This document shows, in pieces, positions 24,772 to 35,462 of a stretch of 64,000 nucleotides of DNA. Under the pieces are notes generated by a model. That model saw only the letters and a program-made list of their open reading frames with translations. It ran no database searches and was not told where the DNA came from. The DNA comes from Nocardioides islandensis (lineage in GTDB: Bacteria > Actinomycetota > Actinomycetes > Propionibacteriales > Nocardioidaceae): assembly GCF_015352455.1 (NCBI RefSeq), contig NZ_JADKPN010000001.1, positions 1 through 64,000 on the forward strand, read 5' to 3'. The translations under genes and the position numbers were made by a program. The stretch's first letter is position 1. Each line of letters begins with the position of its first letter.

Positions 24772-25535
24772 GTCCGCTCGAGCTGACGGGCGGGTCCGTC
24801 GCCATCGGCGGCCGGCCCATCCTGCGCGGCATCGACCTGACCGTCGAGACCGGCGACTTCGTGGCCCTGATGGGCGCGAACGGCTCCGGCAAGACCACCC
24901 TCGTCCGCGCGCTCACCGGCCTCCTTCCCCTGAGCGCCGGCGAGCTGCGGCTCTTCGGGACGCCGATCCGGGAGTACGCCGCGTGGTCACGGATCGGCTT
25001 CGTCCCCCAGCGGTCGACCGCCTCGTCCGGCGTCCCGACCTCGGTCTGGGAGGTCGTCGCCTCCGGCCGGCTGACGCACCGCAAGCTGCTGCGGCCGCTG
25101 TCCAAGCGCGACCGGGCCGCCATCGACCACGCACTCGACGTCGTCCGGATGTCCGACCGTCGGCACGACGGCGTCACCGAGCTCTCGGGGGGTCAGCAGC
25201 AGCGGGTGCTCATCGCGCGGGCGCTGGCGGGCGAACCCGACCTGCTGGTGCTCGACGAACCCACCGCCGGCGTCGACCTGCCCAGCCAGCAGGCGCTGGC
25301 CGACGCCCTCGGGCGGCTCAAGGCCGACGGCGCCACCGTCGTGCTGGTCGCCCACGAGCTCGGCCCGCTGGCACCGCTCGTCGACCGTGCGGTGCTGATG
25401 CGCGACGGGCGGATCGCCTACGACGGCCCGCCGCTCGCGGACCACGAGGTGCTCGACCAGCACACCCACCACCACCCGACCTCCACCCCGCACGACCACA
25501 CCCCGCACTTCGACATCCCCTTGGACCGCCGATGA
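24756..25535 (+). CDS. znuC: zinc ABC transporter ATP-binding protein with His-rich tail
   Basis: 259 residues. Walker A GANGSGKTT, Q-loop FVPQRS, signature LSGGQQQR, Walker B LLVLDEPTAG and switch His in VAHELG are all intact. The ATG at 24756 has GGAGG eight bases upstream and lies within znuA; a GTG at 24768 is a weaker alternative. The last 25 residues carry about eight histidines (QHTHHHPTSTPHDHTPHF), which could bind zinc on the cytoplasmic side and gate transport. Regulated with znuA by Zur. Confidence 0.92.
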   Translation: MHTPVSPLELTGGSVAIGGRPILRGIDLTVETGDFVALMGANGSGKTTLVRALTGLLPLSAGELRLFGTPIREYAAWSRIGFVPQRSTASSGVPTSVWEVVASGRLTHRKLLRPLSKRDRAAIDHALDVVRMSDRRHDGVTELSGGQQQRVLIARALAGEPDLLVLDEPTAGVDLPSQQALADALGRLKADGATVVLVAHELGPLAPLVDRAVLMRDGRIAYDGPPLADHEVLDQHTHHHPTSTPHDHTPHFDIPLDRR

Positions 25536-25608
25536 AATACCCCACGAAGTCGCTCTCCTCCCCCGCTTCGCTCCTCCGGCTCACGACTCCGCGGGGACCC
25601 CAAAAACC

Positions 25609-26625
25609 ATGAACATCTGGGACCTGCTCTCCCTCGGCTTCATGCAGCGCGCCCTCATCGCCGCGGTCTTCACCGGCCTGGCCGCACCAGCCGTCGGCAC
25701 CTACCTCGTGCAGCGCCGACTCTCCCTGATGGGCGACGGCATCGGCCACGTCGCCGTCACCGGTGTGGCCCTCGGCCTGCTGACCGGTACCTCGCCCACG
25801 TGGACCGCCGTCGTCGTCGCGGCCCTCGGCGCGATCGCCATCGAGGTCATCCGCGGCCGCGGGCACACCAACGGCGACGTCGCGCTGGCGCTGATGTTCT
25901 ACGGCGGCCTGGCCGGCGGTGTGCTCCTCACCGGTCTCGGCGGGCAGAGCACGTCGCTGTTGCAGAGCTACCTCTTCGGCTCGATCACCACGATCTCCCC
26001 CACCGACGTCTGGGTGACCGTGGGACTGACGGTCGTGGTGATCGTGGTCTGCGTCGGGCTGGCGCCCCAGCTGTACGCCGTCGCCCAGGACCCCGAGTTC
26101 GCCAAGGTCGCCGGCCTCAGGGTGGGCGCCTACAACCTGGCCGTCGCGGTGCTGGCCGCGGTGTCGGTGACGGTCGCGATGCGGACCGTCGGCCTGCTGC
26201 TGGTCTCGGCGCTCATGGTGGTGCCGGTCGCGACGGCCCAGCAGCTCACCCGGTCGTTCCGCACCACGCTGCTGGCGGCGATGCTGCTCGGGATCGGCGC
26301 GTCGGTCGGCGGCCTGCTGCTGGCGGCGTACGCCTCGTTCTCCGCCAACGTCGCCCCCGGCCCGTCGATCGTGCTGCTCGCGCTGGCCGGGTTCGCGGCC
26401 GCGTGGCCGCTCGGCGTCTGGCTCCGATCACGACGCCGGCTGCGGGCGCCGTTCGCGCCGGTGCTGCCGGAGGGCCACGACGTCAGCGACGACCACGACC
26501 ACCTGGAAGGGCACGTCCACGGCGAGGACTGCGGGCACCTGGCCGTCGCGCACGGCGACCACGTCGACTACGTGCACGACGGGCACCGGCACGCCCCCCA
26601 CGGAGAGCACTATGACGAGCACTGA
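25609..26625 (+). CDS. znuB: zinc ABC transporter permease with His-rich tail
   Basis: 338 residues; eight or nine transmembrane helices (about 15-275) of the ABC-3 family, including the motif GDGIGHVAVTGVALG near the coupling helix. The cytoplasmic tail, about residues 288-338, contains 14 histidines and many Asp/Glu, an unusual metal-binding extension. A 73-base gap separates it from znuC; this gap is GC-rich and shows no clear promoter. Its 3' end overlaps zur by 14 bases. Confidence 0.92.
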   Translation: MNIWDLLSLGFMQRALIAAVFTGLAAPAVGTYLVQRRLSLMGDGIGHVAVTGVALGLLTGTSPTWTAVVVAALGAIAIEVIRGRGHTNGDVALALMFYGGLAGGVLLTGLGGQSTSLLQSYLFGSITTISPTDVWVTVGLTVVVIVVCVGLAPQLYAVAQDPEFAKVAGLRVGAYNLAVAVLAAVSVTVAMRTVGLLLVSALMVVPVATAQQLTRSFRTTLLAAMLLGIGASVGGLLLAAYASFSANVAPGPSIVLLALAGFAAAWPLGVWLRSRRRLRAPFAPVLPEGHDVSDDHDHLEGHVHGEDCGHLAVAHGDHVDYVHDGHRHAPHGEHYDEH

Positions 26626-27022
26626 CCACGGCGCGACGAGCCCTCGCCCGACGCCGCAGCGACGGGCGGTCCTGGAGGCCCTCGGCTCCGTCGCCGACTT
26701 CCGCTCCGCCCAGGAGGTGCACGAGATCCTGGCGTCCTCGGGCTCGGGGGTCGGACTGGCGACGGTCTACCGGACGCTCCAGCTGTACGCCGACACCGGC
26801 GACGTCGACGTGCTCCGCCGCGAGGACGGCGAGGCGATCTACCGGCGTTGCTCCGAGACCCACCACCACCACCTCGTCTGCCGCTCCTGCGGCGCGACGG
26901 TCGAGGTCGAGGGCCCCGCGGTCGAGCGCTGGACCACCGCGATGGCTGCCGAGCACGGCTTCACCGACGTCTCGCACACGCTGGAGATCTTCGGCACCTG
27001 CGGGACGTGCGGTCGCGAGTAA
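26612..27022 (+). CDS. zur: zinc uptake regulator (Fur family)
   Basis: 136 residues. Winged helix (about 10-80) with recognition helix GLATVYRTLQ, then the dimer/metal domain with ETHHHHLVCRSCG and FGTCGTCGRE, the two CxxC pairs that hold structural zinc. Being last in the znu operon and preceded by two Zur boxes at the operon head identifies it as Zur rather than Fur: with zinc it represses znuACB-zur, including itself. ATG overlaps the znuB 3' end. Confidence 0.93.
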   Translation: MTSTDHGATSPRPTPQRRAVLEALGSVADFRSAQEVHEILASSGSGVGLATVYRTLQLYADTGDVDVLRREDGEAIYRRCSETHHHHLVCRSCGATVEVEGPAVERWTTAMAAEHGFTDVSHTLEIFGTCGTCGRE

Positions 27023-27084
27023 CGCACCCGTAGCAGGTCTTCCACCCCCACATACGAGGTAAGTAGACGACCTCAGGGTGCGTT
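27021..27084. terminator. long-range inverted repeat after zur
   Basis: AACGCACCC (27021-27029, overlapping the zur stop) is complementary to GGGTGCGTT (27076-27084). Inside, AGGTC and GACCT can pair as well. This probably ends the znu-zur transcript and the converging uppS transcript. No T-run is present. Confidence 0.5.
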
Positions 27085-27106
27085 GCTCGTCCGAGAAACG
27101 CCCCCG

Positions 27107-27865
27107 CTAGGCCTTCCCGTACCTGCGGTCGCGCTGGGCGTAGAGCTCGATCGCCTTCCAGAGCTCGAGGCGGTTGCAGTCGGGCCAGAGGACGTCGGTG
27201 AAGACCAGCTCGGCGTACGCCGCCTGCCAGAGCATGAAGTTCGACAGCCGCTGCTCCCCCGACGTCCGCCAGATCATGTCCGCGTCACCGACCTCCGGGA
27301 CGTAGAGGTGCCGCGCGAACGTCTTCTCGTCCACCTTGTCGGGCGAGAGCCGACCGGCCGCCACCTCCCGGGCGATCGAGCGCGCGGTGTCGGCGAGCTC
27401 GGCGCGGCCGCCGTAGTTCACGCACATCGTCAGCGTGAGCACCTTGTTGTCGCGCGTCAGCTCCTCGGCGACCTGGAGCTCGCGGATCACCGACTTCCAG
27501 AGCCGCGGTGCCCGGCCCGCCCACCGCACCCGCACGCCCAGCTCGTGCATCTCGTCACGACGGCGGCGGATGACGTCACGGTTGAAGCCCATCAGGAACT
27601 TCACCTCGTCCGGGGAGCGGGTCCAGTTCTCGGTGGAGAAGGCGTACGCCGAGATCGCCTTCACCCCGATCTCGATGGCCCCCTCGACCACGTCGAACAG
27701 CGAGTGCTCGCCCATCTCGTGCCCCCGCGTCCGCGGCAGCCCACGCTGCTTGGCCCAGCGTCCGTTGCCGTCCATCACGATCGCCACGTGCTTGGGCACC
27801 AGGTCGCGTGGGATCGCCGGTGGCCGGGCACCGGACGGGTGCGGGGTCGGGGGACGCGGGCTCAC
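27107..27865 (-). CDS. uppS: isoprenyl transferase (undecaprenyl/decaprenyl diphosphate synthase)
   Basis: cis-Prenyltransferase that makes the lipid carrier for peptidoglycan. 252 residues with the signature HVAIVMDGNGRWAKQRG (catalytic Asp), RTRGHEMG, AFSTENWTRS, and WRTSGEQRLSNF near the C-terminus. The GTG start at 27865 has no ribosome site, but TACGCT (27872-27877) lies six bases upstream, so the mRNA is probably leaderless. The order zur-uppS-recO matches other actinobacteria. Confidence 0.96.
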   Translation of the reverse strand: MSPRPPTPHPSGARPPAIPRDLVPKHVAIVMDGNGRWAKQRGLPRTRGHEMGEHSLFDVVEGAIEIGVKAISAYAFSTENWTRSPDEVKFLMGFNRDVIRRRRDEMHELGVRVRWAGRAPRLWKSVIRELQVAEELTRDNKVLTLTMCVNYGGRAELADTARSIAREVAAGRLSPDKVDEKTFARHLYVPEVGDADMIWRTSGEQRLSNFMLWQAAYAELVFTDVLWPDCNRLELWKAIELYAQRDRRYGKA

Positions 27866-27957
27866 GGCGCCAGCGTAGGGGTGGCGGAGACAGGCTCCGG
27901 ACCCCTAGCCTCGACGGGTCTCGCTCGGGCGGGGCCTTCCCCGACCTTGGAGAGCTG

Positions 27958-28521
27958 ATGCGCGCCCGAGCCACGTTCGCCGCCCTCGCGGTGCTGGCCT
28001 GCGCGACTCTCGTGCCGGCTCCCACCCAGGCCGACGTCGCGCTCATCTCCACCGGCGGTGCCGGCACCGTCGAGCTGCTCACCTTCGCCGGCGAGAAGGA
28101 GTCCTCGCCCACCGACTCCACCGACGCCGGCCAGGCCTCGGTCGAGTGCGAGCCGCTCACCCGTGGCCGCCGTGCGGTGTTCGCGGGTGCCCTCGCGTGG
28201 GCCGCCGACGAGCACCCGGGCATGGGCGACGACTGGCGCTACGTGCGCGTCACCGCCGGCGCGGCCGACGAGGTGGGCGCCGTCGTGACGGGCGAGACCT
28301 CGCCGTTCTACCCGGCGTACGACGACCGGCCGGCCGCCCTGCCCGCGGTCAGCGTGATCCTGCCGGACGGCGACGCGACGTACACGCCCGTGTTGACCGT
28401 GCAGTTCTTCGACGCGACGTACGAACTCGTGGGCGCGTCGGTCGTCGCCGGACAGGTCGGCGCCTGGCGTCGCGACGACGGCTGGCTGGTCGAGCCCGCC
28501 GACCTCGTCCGCTGCTCCTAG
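27958..28521 (+). CDS. secreted protein of unknown function
   Basis: 187 residues with a cleavable signal peptide (ATFAALAVLACATLVPAPTQA). The mature part is beta-rich and acidic, with two cysteines (VECEPL and LVRCS at the very end). ATG at 27958 follows TTGGAGAG; a TAGCCT -10-like box lies near 27906. It diverges from uppS and converges with recO, eight bases apart. I do not recognise the family. Confidence 0.72.
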   Translation: MRARATFAALAVLACATLVPAPTQADVALISTGGAGTVELLTFAGEKESSPTDSTDAGQASVECEPLTRGRRAVFAGALAWAADEHPGMGDDWRYVRVTAGAADEVGAVVTGETSPFYPAYDDRPAALPAVSVILPDGDATYTPVLTVQFFDATYELVGASVVAGQVGAWRRDDGWLVEPADLVRCS

Positions 28522-28529
28522 CTGTCCAC

Positions 28530-29270
28530 CTAGCGCTCGACGTACTCCAGGGACTTCAGGCCGCGCTCGAGGTGCCAGTGGAGGTACGCCGACACCAGGC
28601 CGGACGCCTCCCTCAGTGAGCGCGGGTCGGCCGCGCCGACGACCTCCCAGTCACCGGCGAGCAGGGCGCCGAGGACGTCCAGGGTGCCGGCCGACGGTGA
28701 GGCCGACCCGGGCACCCGGCAGTCGGGGCAGAGCGCGCCACCGGCCGACGGGCTGAAGGCCTTGTGCGGGCCCTCCTCGCCGCAGCGGGCGCAGTGCGAG
28801 AACGACGGGGCGTACCCGGCGACCGCCAGCGACCGCAGCAGGTAGGAGTCGAGGACCTGGTTGGCGCCCCGTCGCTGGTCGGGGTCGCCGGCCGTCATCG
28901 CGCGCAGCCCGCCCACCAGCAGCAGGAACTGCTGCACCGCCGGCTGCCCCTCCTCGGTGACCAGTCGGTCGGCGGTCTCGAGCATCACCGTGCCGGCGGT
29001 GTAGCGGTCGTAGTGGTCGCCCAGCCCGGACGCGAACGGCTCGATCGTCTCGGCCTGCGTCACGACGTCGAGGTTGCGACCGACGGCGAGCTGCAGGTCC
29101 ACGTGCGTGAACGGCTCCAGCCGCGCGCCCCACCGCGAGGTCGTCTTGCGGACGCCCTTCGCGACGGCACGGACCCGCCCGTGGTGGCGGGTCAGGAGGG
29201 TGACGATCCGGTCTGCTTCCCCCAGCTTGTGGGTGCGCAGCACCACCGCCTCGTCACGGTAGAGCGGCAT
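28530..29270 (-). CDS. recO: DNA repair protein RecO
   Basis: RecFOR pathway mediator that loads RecA on SSB-coated DNA. 246 residues: OB-fold N-terminal domain (YRDEAVVLRTHKLGEADRIV), helical middle, and a zinc site CARCGEEG and CPDC at about 160-185. ATG at 29270; CAGACT (29277-29282) six bases upstream suggests a leaderless message. Confidence 0.93.
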   Translation of the reverse strand: MPLYRDEAVVLRTHKLGEADRIVTLLTRHHGRVRAVAKGVRKTTSRWGARLEPFTHVDLQLAVGRNLDVVTQAETIEPFASGLGDHYDRYTAGTVMLETADRLVTEEGQPAVQQFLLLVGGLRAMTAGDPDQRRGANQVLDSYLLRSLAVAGYAPSFSHCARCGEEGPHKAFSPSAGGALCPDCRVPGSASPSAGTLDVLGALLAGDWEVVGAADPRSLREASGLVSAYLHWHLERGLKSLEYVER

Positions 29271-29299
29271 GTGCCGAGTCTGCCCGACGGCACCGACAC

Positions 29300-30163
29300 T
29301 CAGGTGCGGGTACGACGGCGGGTCGCGGTCGGCGTACCGTCCCAGCACGCCAGGGCGAACTCCGCGGCGATCGCGTCGAGACGTTCGGGGCGGGTACGCC
29401 ACTCGACGATGCTGCGGGCCGCGACGAACTCGGCGTTCGGCAGCTCCTCGGCCAGCATCTCGGCGTCGGCGAAGGGGTGGATCGGGTCTCGCGGGTGCCC
29501 GACGACGAGCGCGGGGGCCTGGATGGTCCGGCGCTGGTTGGCCTGAGGGGCGACCCGGCCGAAGATCACGCCGTGGATCACCGCCGCGACCGATGCGGGC
29601 CGCTGGTCGAGGGTGTCCAGGCCGATGCCCACCCAGAACGGCACCACACCCCGCGGGATCGGCCGGGTGAGGGCCCGCACCGAGGACACCGTCCACGGCA
29701 GGTACCGCGCCGCGAACATCAGCGGCACGAACGCCAGGATCCCGGCGTGCAGCGCGTTGTTGAGCACCGGCATCTCGATGATCAGGCCCTGCACCCGGTC
29801 CGGCCAGTTCGACGCCACCTCCAGGGACACGTTGGCGCCGAGCGACAGCCCTCCCACGACGGCCTTCTCGACCCCGAGGTGGTCCAGCAACGCCAGCACC
29901 TGCTCGGCGAAGGAGGTCATCGAGTACACCAGCGGGTCGGCCGGCCGGTCCGAGCGCCCGTGGCCCAGCAGGTCGAGGGTGACCACGTGCAGGCCCTGCG
30001 AGGCCAGCGCCCGCGCGAGCGGTTGCTGCATCCGCCGCGGCATCAGCTGACCGTGCAGCAGCACGACCCAGCGGTCGCCGCCGCCGTACTCGGTGTACTC
30101 GAGGCGGTCCTGGCCGGTGTGGTTGGCGATGAAGAACTGCCCGATGCGCTCTGAGACCAGCAC
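29300..30163 (-). CDS. alpha/beta hydrolase
   Basis: 287 residues from the GTG at 30163; the start is uncertain because the frame is open upstream, but homology begins near SERIGQFF and a TAGGTT box lies eight bases upstream. Alpha/beta-hydrolase features: LLHGQLM (oxyanion), GGLSLGANVS (nucleophile Ser in GLSLG), and a later Asp/His pair near GHPRDPIHPF. It could be an esterase, lipase or haloperoxidase-type enzyme. It stands between recO and two divergent acetyltransferases. Confidence 0.8.
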   Translation of the reverse strand: MLVSERIGQFFIANHTGQDRLEYTEYGGGDRWVVLLHGQLMPRRMQQPLARALASQGLHVVTLDLLGHGRSDRPADPLVYSMTSFAEQVLALLDHLGVEKAVVGGLSLGANVSLEVASNWPDRVQGLIIEMPVLNNALHAGILAFVPLMFAARYLPWTVSSVRALTRPIPRGVVPFWVGIGLDTLDQRPASVAAVIHGVIFGRVAPQANQRRTIQAPALVVGHPRDPIHPFADAEMLAEELPNAEFVAARSIVEWRTRPERLDAIAAEFALACWDGTPTATRRRTRT

Positions 30164-30206
30164 AAGGCAGAAACCTAGTCGCGCCGCGCACGAGAGTGGT
30201 GGAAGC

Positions 30207-31007
30207 GTGACGCACATGACGTCCCGGGACGGGCTCCCTGCCGAGCTGCTCGCCGACATCGAGCGCTACTACGACTCGGTACCGCGTCCGATCACGACGT
30301 GGGAGGAGGTCGGGCCGTTCACGCTCTTCCTGCCGGACGCCGGCACGGGCTGGAAGTTCTACGCCCGCCCCCGGCTGGGCGGGGACGAGGCGTTCACGGC
30401 CGACGACGTACGCCGCCTGCTCGCCCGCCAGGAGGAGCTCGGTGCGCCCCGCAACGTCGAGTGGGTGCACGAGACGACGCCCAGCCTGCTGGCCGCCGCG
30501 CAGGAGGCCACGTCCGGCATGCCCGGCGCCGAGCTCGGGCAGTACCCGCTGCTGGTGCTGCCGTCGGACGTCGACGTGCCGGATGCTCCCGAGGTCCGCA
30601 TCCTCGACGCCGACGACCCCGACCTGGGCCGGTCCAACGACGTCGTGCACGCGGCGTTCGGGGACTCCGACGAGATCGTCGAGAAACCGCTGGGCAAGCA
30701 ACGCGACATGGTCCGCGACGGGGTGCTGGTCGTCGCGGCGGCGTACGTCGACGGCGAGGTCGCCGGTGGTGGCACGTCCGCACCGCGCGGCGACGGAGCG
30801 GAGCTGATGGGCATCGCCGTACCTCCCCGGTACCGCAGGCGAGGCCTCGGTTCCGCGCTCACGCGCGGGCTGGTCAACGCCGTCCGCGGCCGCGGCGCCC
30901 GCACCGTGCTGCTGTCGGCCGGGAGCGACGACGCGGCGAGCATCTACCGCCAGGTCGGGTTCGTGGACGTCGGCACGGCGTGCATCCTCGAGGTCTCGAG
31001 TGGGTGA
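30207..31007 (+). CDS. GNAT-family acetyltransferase
   Basis: 266 residues from GTG 30207 (GGTGGAAG just upstream); ATG at 30216 is an alternative. The C-terminal GNAT domain has the acetyl-CoA loop VPPRYRRRGLGSALT and the terminal IYRQVGFVDVG; the N-terminal half is a less conserved helical domain seen in two-part GNATs. The stop overlaps the next acetyltransferase gene, so the two are coupled. Substrate unknown. Confidence 0.82.
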   Translation: MTHMTSRDGLPAELLADIERYYDSVPRPITTWEEVGPFTLFLPDAGTGWKFYARPRLGGDEAFTADDVRRLLARQEELGAPRNVEWVHETTPSLLAAAQEATSGMPGAELGQYPLLVLPSDVDVPDAPEVRILDADDPDLGRSNDVVHAAFGDSDEIVEKPLGKQRDMVRDGVLVVAAAYVDGEVAGGGTSAPRGDGAELMGIAVPPRYRRRGLGSALTRGLVNAVRGRGARTVLLSAGSDDAASIYRQVGFVDVGTACILEVSSG

Positions 31008-31473
31008 GCCCGTGAGCACGCCCCGCCGGCTGACGCCCGACGACTGGGCGGTGCTGCGCGACATCCGGCTGCGGGCCCTCGCCGACTCCCCGGACGCCTT
31101 CGGCTCCACCATCGAGCGGGAGCGGGACTTCCCGGAGAAGGAGTGGCGGCGACGGCTGGTGCGTCCCGTGTACGCCGTCCTCGACGGCGAGCGTGCGGTC
31201 GCGATGGCCGGCGCCTTCACCGACGACGGCCGGACCCAGGTCTGGGGCATGTGGACCGACCCCGCGCACCGCGGTCGGGGCCATGCCCATGCACTCCTGG
31301 ACGCACTGGTCGCCCGGGCGGTCGCCGACGGCACGCCGGTGTCCCTGCACGTGAACGTCGCGAACCCGGTCGCCCGCGCGGTGTACGAGCGCTACGGCTT
31401 CGTGGCGACCGGGAAGCTCGAGCCGCTGCGTCCCGGGTCCGACCAGCGCATCGAGCTGATGCAGATCGGTTGA
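31000..31473 (+). CDS. GNAT-family acetyltransferase
   Basis: 157 residues, a single GNAT domain: LRDIRLRALADSPDAFGST at the N-terminus (typical of this subgroup), WGMWTDPAHRGRGHAHALLDA (acetyl-CoA loop) and the closing VYERYGFVATG. GTG at 31000 has GAGG upstream; GTG at 31012 is also possible. It overlaps the preceding acetyltransferase by eight bases and is probably cotranscribed. Confidence 0.85.
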   Translation: MGEPVSTPRRLTPDDWAVLRDIRLRALADSPDAFGSTIERERDFPEKEWRRRLVRPVYAVLDGERAVAMAGAFTDDGRTQVWGMWTDPAHRGRGHAHALLDALVARAVADGTPVSLHVNVANPVARAVYERYGFVATGKLEPLRPGSDQRIELMQIG

Positions 31474-31548
31474 GCGCCCCTGATACGTCCGGGGCATGGC
31501 CCGATCGGGCCATTTCTTTACTTTGTGAACGTCCTTACCGTCGGAGTC

Positions 31549-33111
31549 ATGCCGGGACATCACGGGTCGGAGACGTTCTTCATCGAGGGAGAGGGGATCG
31601 TCGGCGAGCAGGCCGGCGGTCGCCCGAACGCCCGGGCCGCGGCCGCCGCGGGCGTGCCGCCGTTCAGGTTCAGCCGCTGCGGTCCGAAGGGGACCTCCGT
31701 CGGCCCGGCGGTCGTCGCCAAGCTGGCCGAGGCGATGGCCAAGGGTGGCGGCGGCACCGGCGACGTACCGGCCGGGTACACCTACCTCGGCCAGTTCATC
31801 GACCACGACCTGACCATGGACAAGACCGAGGTCGAGCTCGGCGACGACGTACCTCCCGCCCAGCTCGTGCAGGGCCGCTCGCCGCGGCTGGACCTCGACT
31901 CCCTGTACGGCGCCGGCCCGGGCGACCCCAAGTCCGCGAAGTTCTACGAGGACGACGGGGTGCACCTCAAGATCGGGGACACCCGCCGCATCGGCCCGGA
32001 CGCCAAGAAGCAGGGCCACGACCTGCCGCGGGTGGACGGTGCCCGCACGGCGCTGATCCCGGACCCGCGCAACGACGAGAACCTGATCGTCGCGCAGACC
32101 CACGTGGCGTTCATCCGCTTCCACAACGCCGTCGTCGACTCGCTGCCGACGTCCCTGCCGTCGGTGAAGCGGTTCCGCCAGGCGCGCAAGGCGGTCACGC
32201 TGCACTACCAGTGGCTGATCCGCCACGACTACCTGCCGCGGATCGTGGACCCGGCGATCGTGACCGACGTGTTCACCAACGGGCGCAAGATCGTCCAGCC
32301 CGACGCCGGCCCCACCGAGGTGCCGACGATGCCGGTCGAGTTCTCGGTCGCGGCGTTCCGGCTGGGCCACAGCATGGTCCGCGACTCCTACAACTGGAAC
32401 CGTCGCTTCCCGGGCCAGGCGGGGAGCCTGGACTACATGTTCGAGTTCTCCGGGCTCGGCGGCACCCTCGGCGGCGACACCGTGCTGATCAGCAACTGGC
32501 TGGCCGACTGGCGCCGGATGTACGACTTCGCCGCCGCGGGACATCCCGAGCTCAAGCCCGCCAGCGCGGTGAACTTCGCCAAGCGCATCGACACCCTGCT
32601 GGTCGACCCGCTCAAGCACCTGCCGCCGAGCACGTTCGGCGGCAAGGCCTCGATGGGGTTCGACAACCCCCAGCGCAACCTGGCCTTCCGCAACCTCACC
32701 AGGGCGAGCATGGTCAGCCTGGCCACCGGCCCGCAGATGGCGCAGAAGCTCGCCAACAACGGCGTTCCTGTCACCCCGCTCACCCAGGCGCAGCTGGTCG
32801 ACGGCGACAACGGCGCCGTCGTCACCGGGCTCACGAGTGCGCAGAAGACCGCCCTGGTGCAGAAGGCGCCGCTCTGGTTCTACCTCCTGCGCGAGGCCGA
32901 GCTCAACAACGGCCGGCTGACCGGTGTCGGCGGTCGCATCGTCGCCGAGACCATGCACCGGGCCATGCAGGGCTCCACGTTCTCGATCGTGCGCAGCAAG
33001 GGCTTCACCCCCGAGCTCGGCGACCGCGGCAACACCTTCGAGATGACCGACCTCCTGCTCGTCGCGTTCGGCGGGCAGGCCTCCGGCATCAACCCCCTCG
33101 GCGGCGCGTGA
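31549..33111 (+). CDS. animal-type haem peroxidase family protein
   Basis: 520 residues of the An_peroxidase (peroxidase-cyclooxygenase) superfamily. The distal site is GQFIDHDLT (His86 between Asp85 and Asp87), the DxRxNE-like motif is PDPRNDEN (about 171-178), and the proximal haem ligand is in FRLGHSMV (His274). There is no signal peptide. The ATG at 31549 is chosen because TACCGT (31536-31541) lies seven bases upstream, a leaderless arrangement; a GTG at 31525 is possible. The last 12 codons (GQASGINPLGGA) are repeated twice in the downstream tandem repeat. Bacterial members oxidise halides or organics; the substrate is unknown. Confidence 0.85.
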   Translation: MPGHHGSETFFIEGEGIVGEQAGGRPNARAAAAAGVPPFRFSRCGPKGTSVGPAVVAKLAEAMAKGGGGTGDVPAGYTYLGQFIDHDLTMDKTEVELGDDVPPAQLVQGRSPRLDLDSLYGAGPGDPKSAKFYEDDGVHLKIGDTRRIGPDAKKQGHDLPRVDGARTALIPDPRNDENLIVAQTHVAFIRFHNAVVDSLPTSLPSVKRFRQARKAVTLHYQWLIRHDYLPRIVDPAIVTDVFTNGRKIVQPDAGPTEVPTMPVEFSVAAFRLGHSMVRDSYNWNRRFPGQAGSLDYMFEFSGLGGTLGGDTVLISNWLADWRRMYDFAAAGHPELKPASAVNFAKRIDTLLVDPLKHLPPSTFGGKASMGFDNPQRNLAFRNLTRASMVSLATGPQMAQKLANNGVPVTPLTQAQLVDGDNGAVVTGLTSAQKTALVQKAPLWFYLLREAELNNGRLTGVGGRIVAETMHRAMQGSTFSIVRSKGFTPELGDRGNTFEMTDLLLVAFGGQASGINPLGGA

Positions 33112-33550
33112 CCGATCTGCCTGGTGGTCGAGCCGCGAGGCCGGCCACCGCCGAGCGTGTCGAGACCCCGGGTCACGTCACCGGGTCTCGACTCCGCCCA
33201 ACATGCTGCGAGCAGCGGTCAGGCCTCCGGCATCAACCCGCTCGGCGGCGCGTGACCGACCTGCCTGGTGGTCGAGCCGCGAGGCCGGCCACGGCCGAGC
33301 GTGTCGAGACCCCGGGTCACGTCACCGGGTCTCGACTCCGCTCGCTGGCGCTCGCGGGCTCGACCAACATGCTGCGAGCAGCGGTCAGGCCTCCGGCATC
33401 AACCCCCTCGGCGGCGCGTAACCGATCTGCCTGGTGGTCGAGCCGCGAGGCCGGCCACGGCCGAGCGTGTCGAGACCCCCGGTCAGGTCACCGGGTCTCG
33501 ACTCCGCTCGCTGGCGCTCGCGGGCTCGACCAACATGCTGCGAGCAGCGG

Positions 33551-33552
<2 letters not shown>
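33076..33552. repeat. three tandem copies of a 144-166 bp palindromic unit
   Basis: Units begin at 33077, 33221 and 33387 (144, 166, 166 bp) and fill the whole 439-base gap between the peroxidase and leuA. Each starts with the last codons of the peroxidase gene, with its stop codon varying TGA, TGA, TAA. It then contains nested palindromes: outer TGGTCGAGCC/GGCTCGACCA (33269-33366 in unit 2) and inner GTCGAGACCCCGG/CCGGGTCTCGAC. Unit 1 lacks 22 bp between the palindrome arms. CAGGCC occurs at the peroxidase end (33076) and at the leuA end (33552), a likely microhomology for the amplification. The palindromes resemble REP elements and may also terminate both genes. Confidence 0.9.
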
Positions 33553-35403
<1,851 letters not shown>

Positions 35404-35462
35404 GACCCCGTCACCATAACGGGGTACCCGTGGACGGCGCGACCGGTTGTCACACTGTGGGC

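Noticed and set aside
25536..25608. Degenerate REP element or promoter between znuC and znuB
   Set aside because: Some GACTCCG-like words resemble the repeats at 33 kb, but the arms do not pair convincingly and no promoter boxes are seen.
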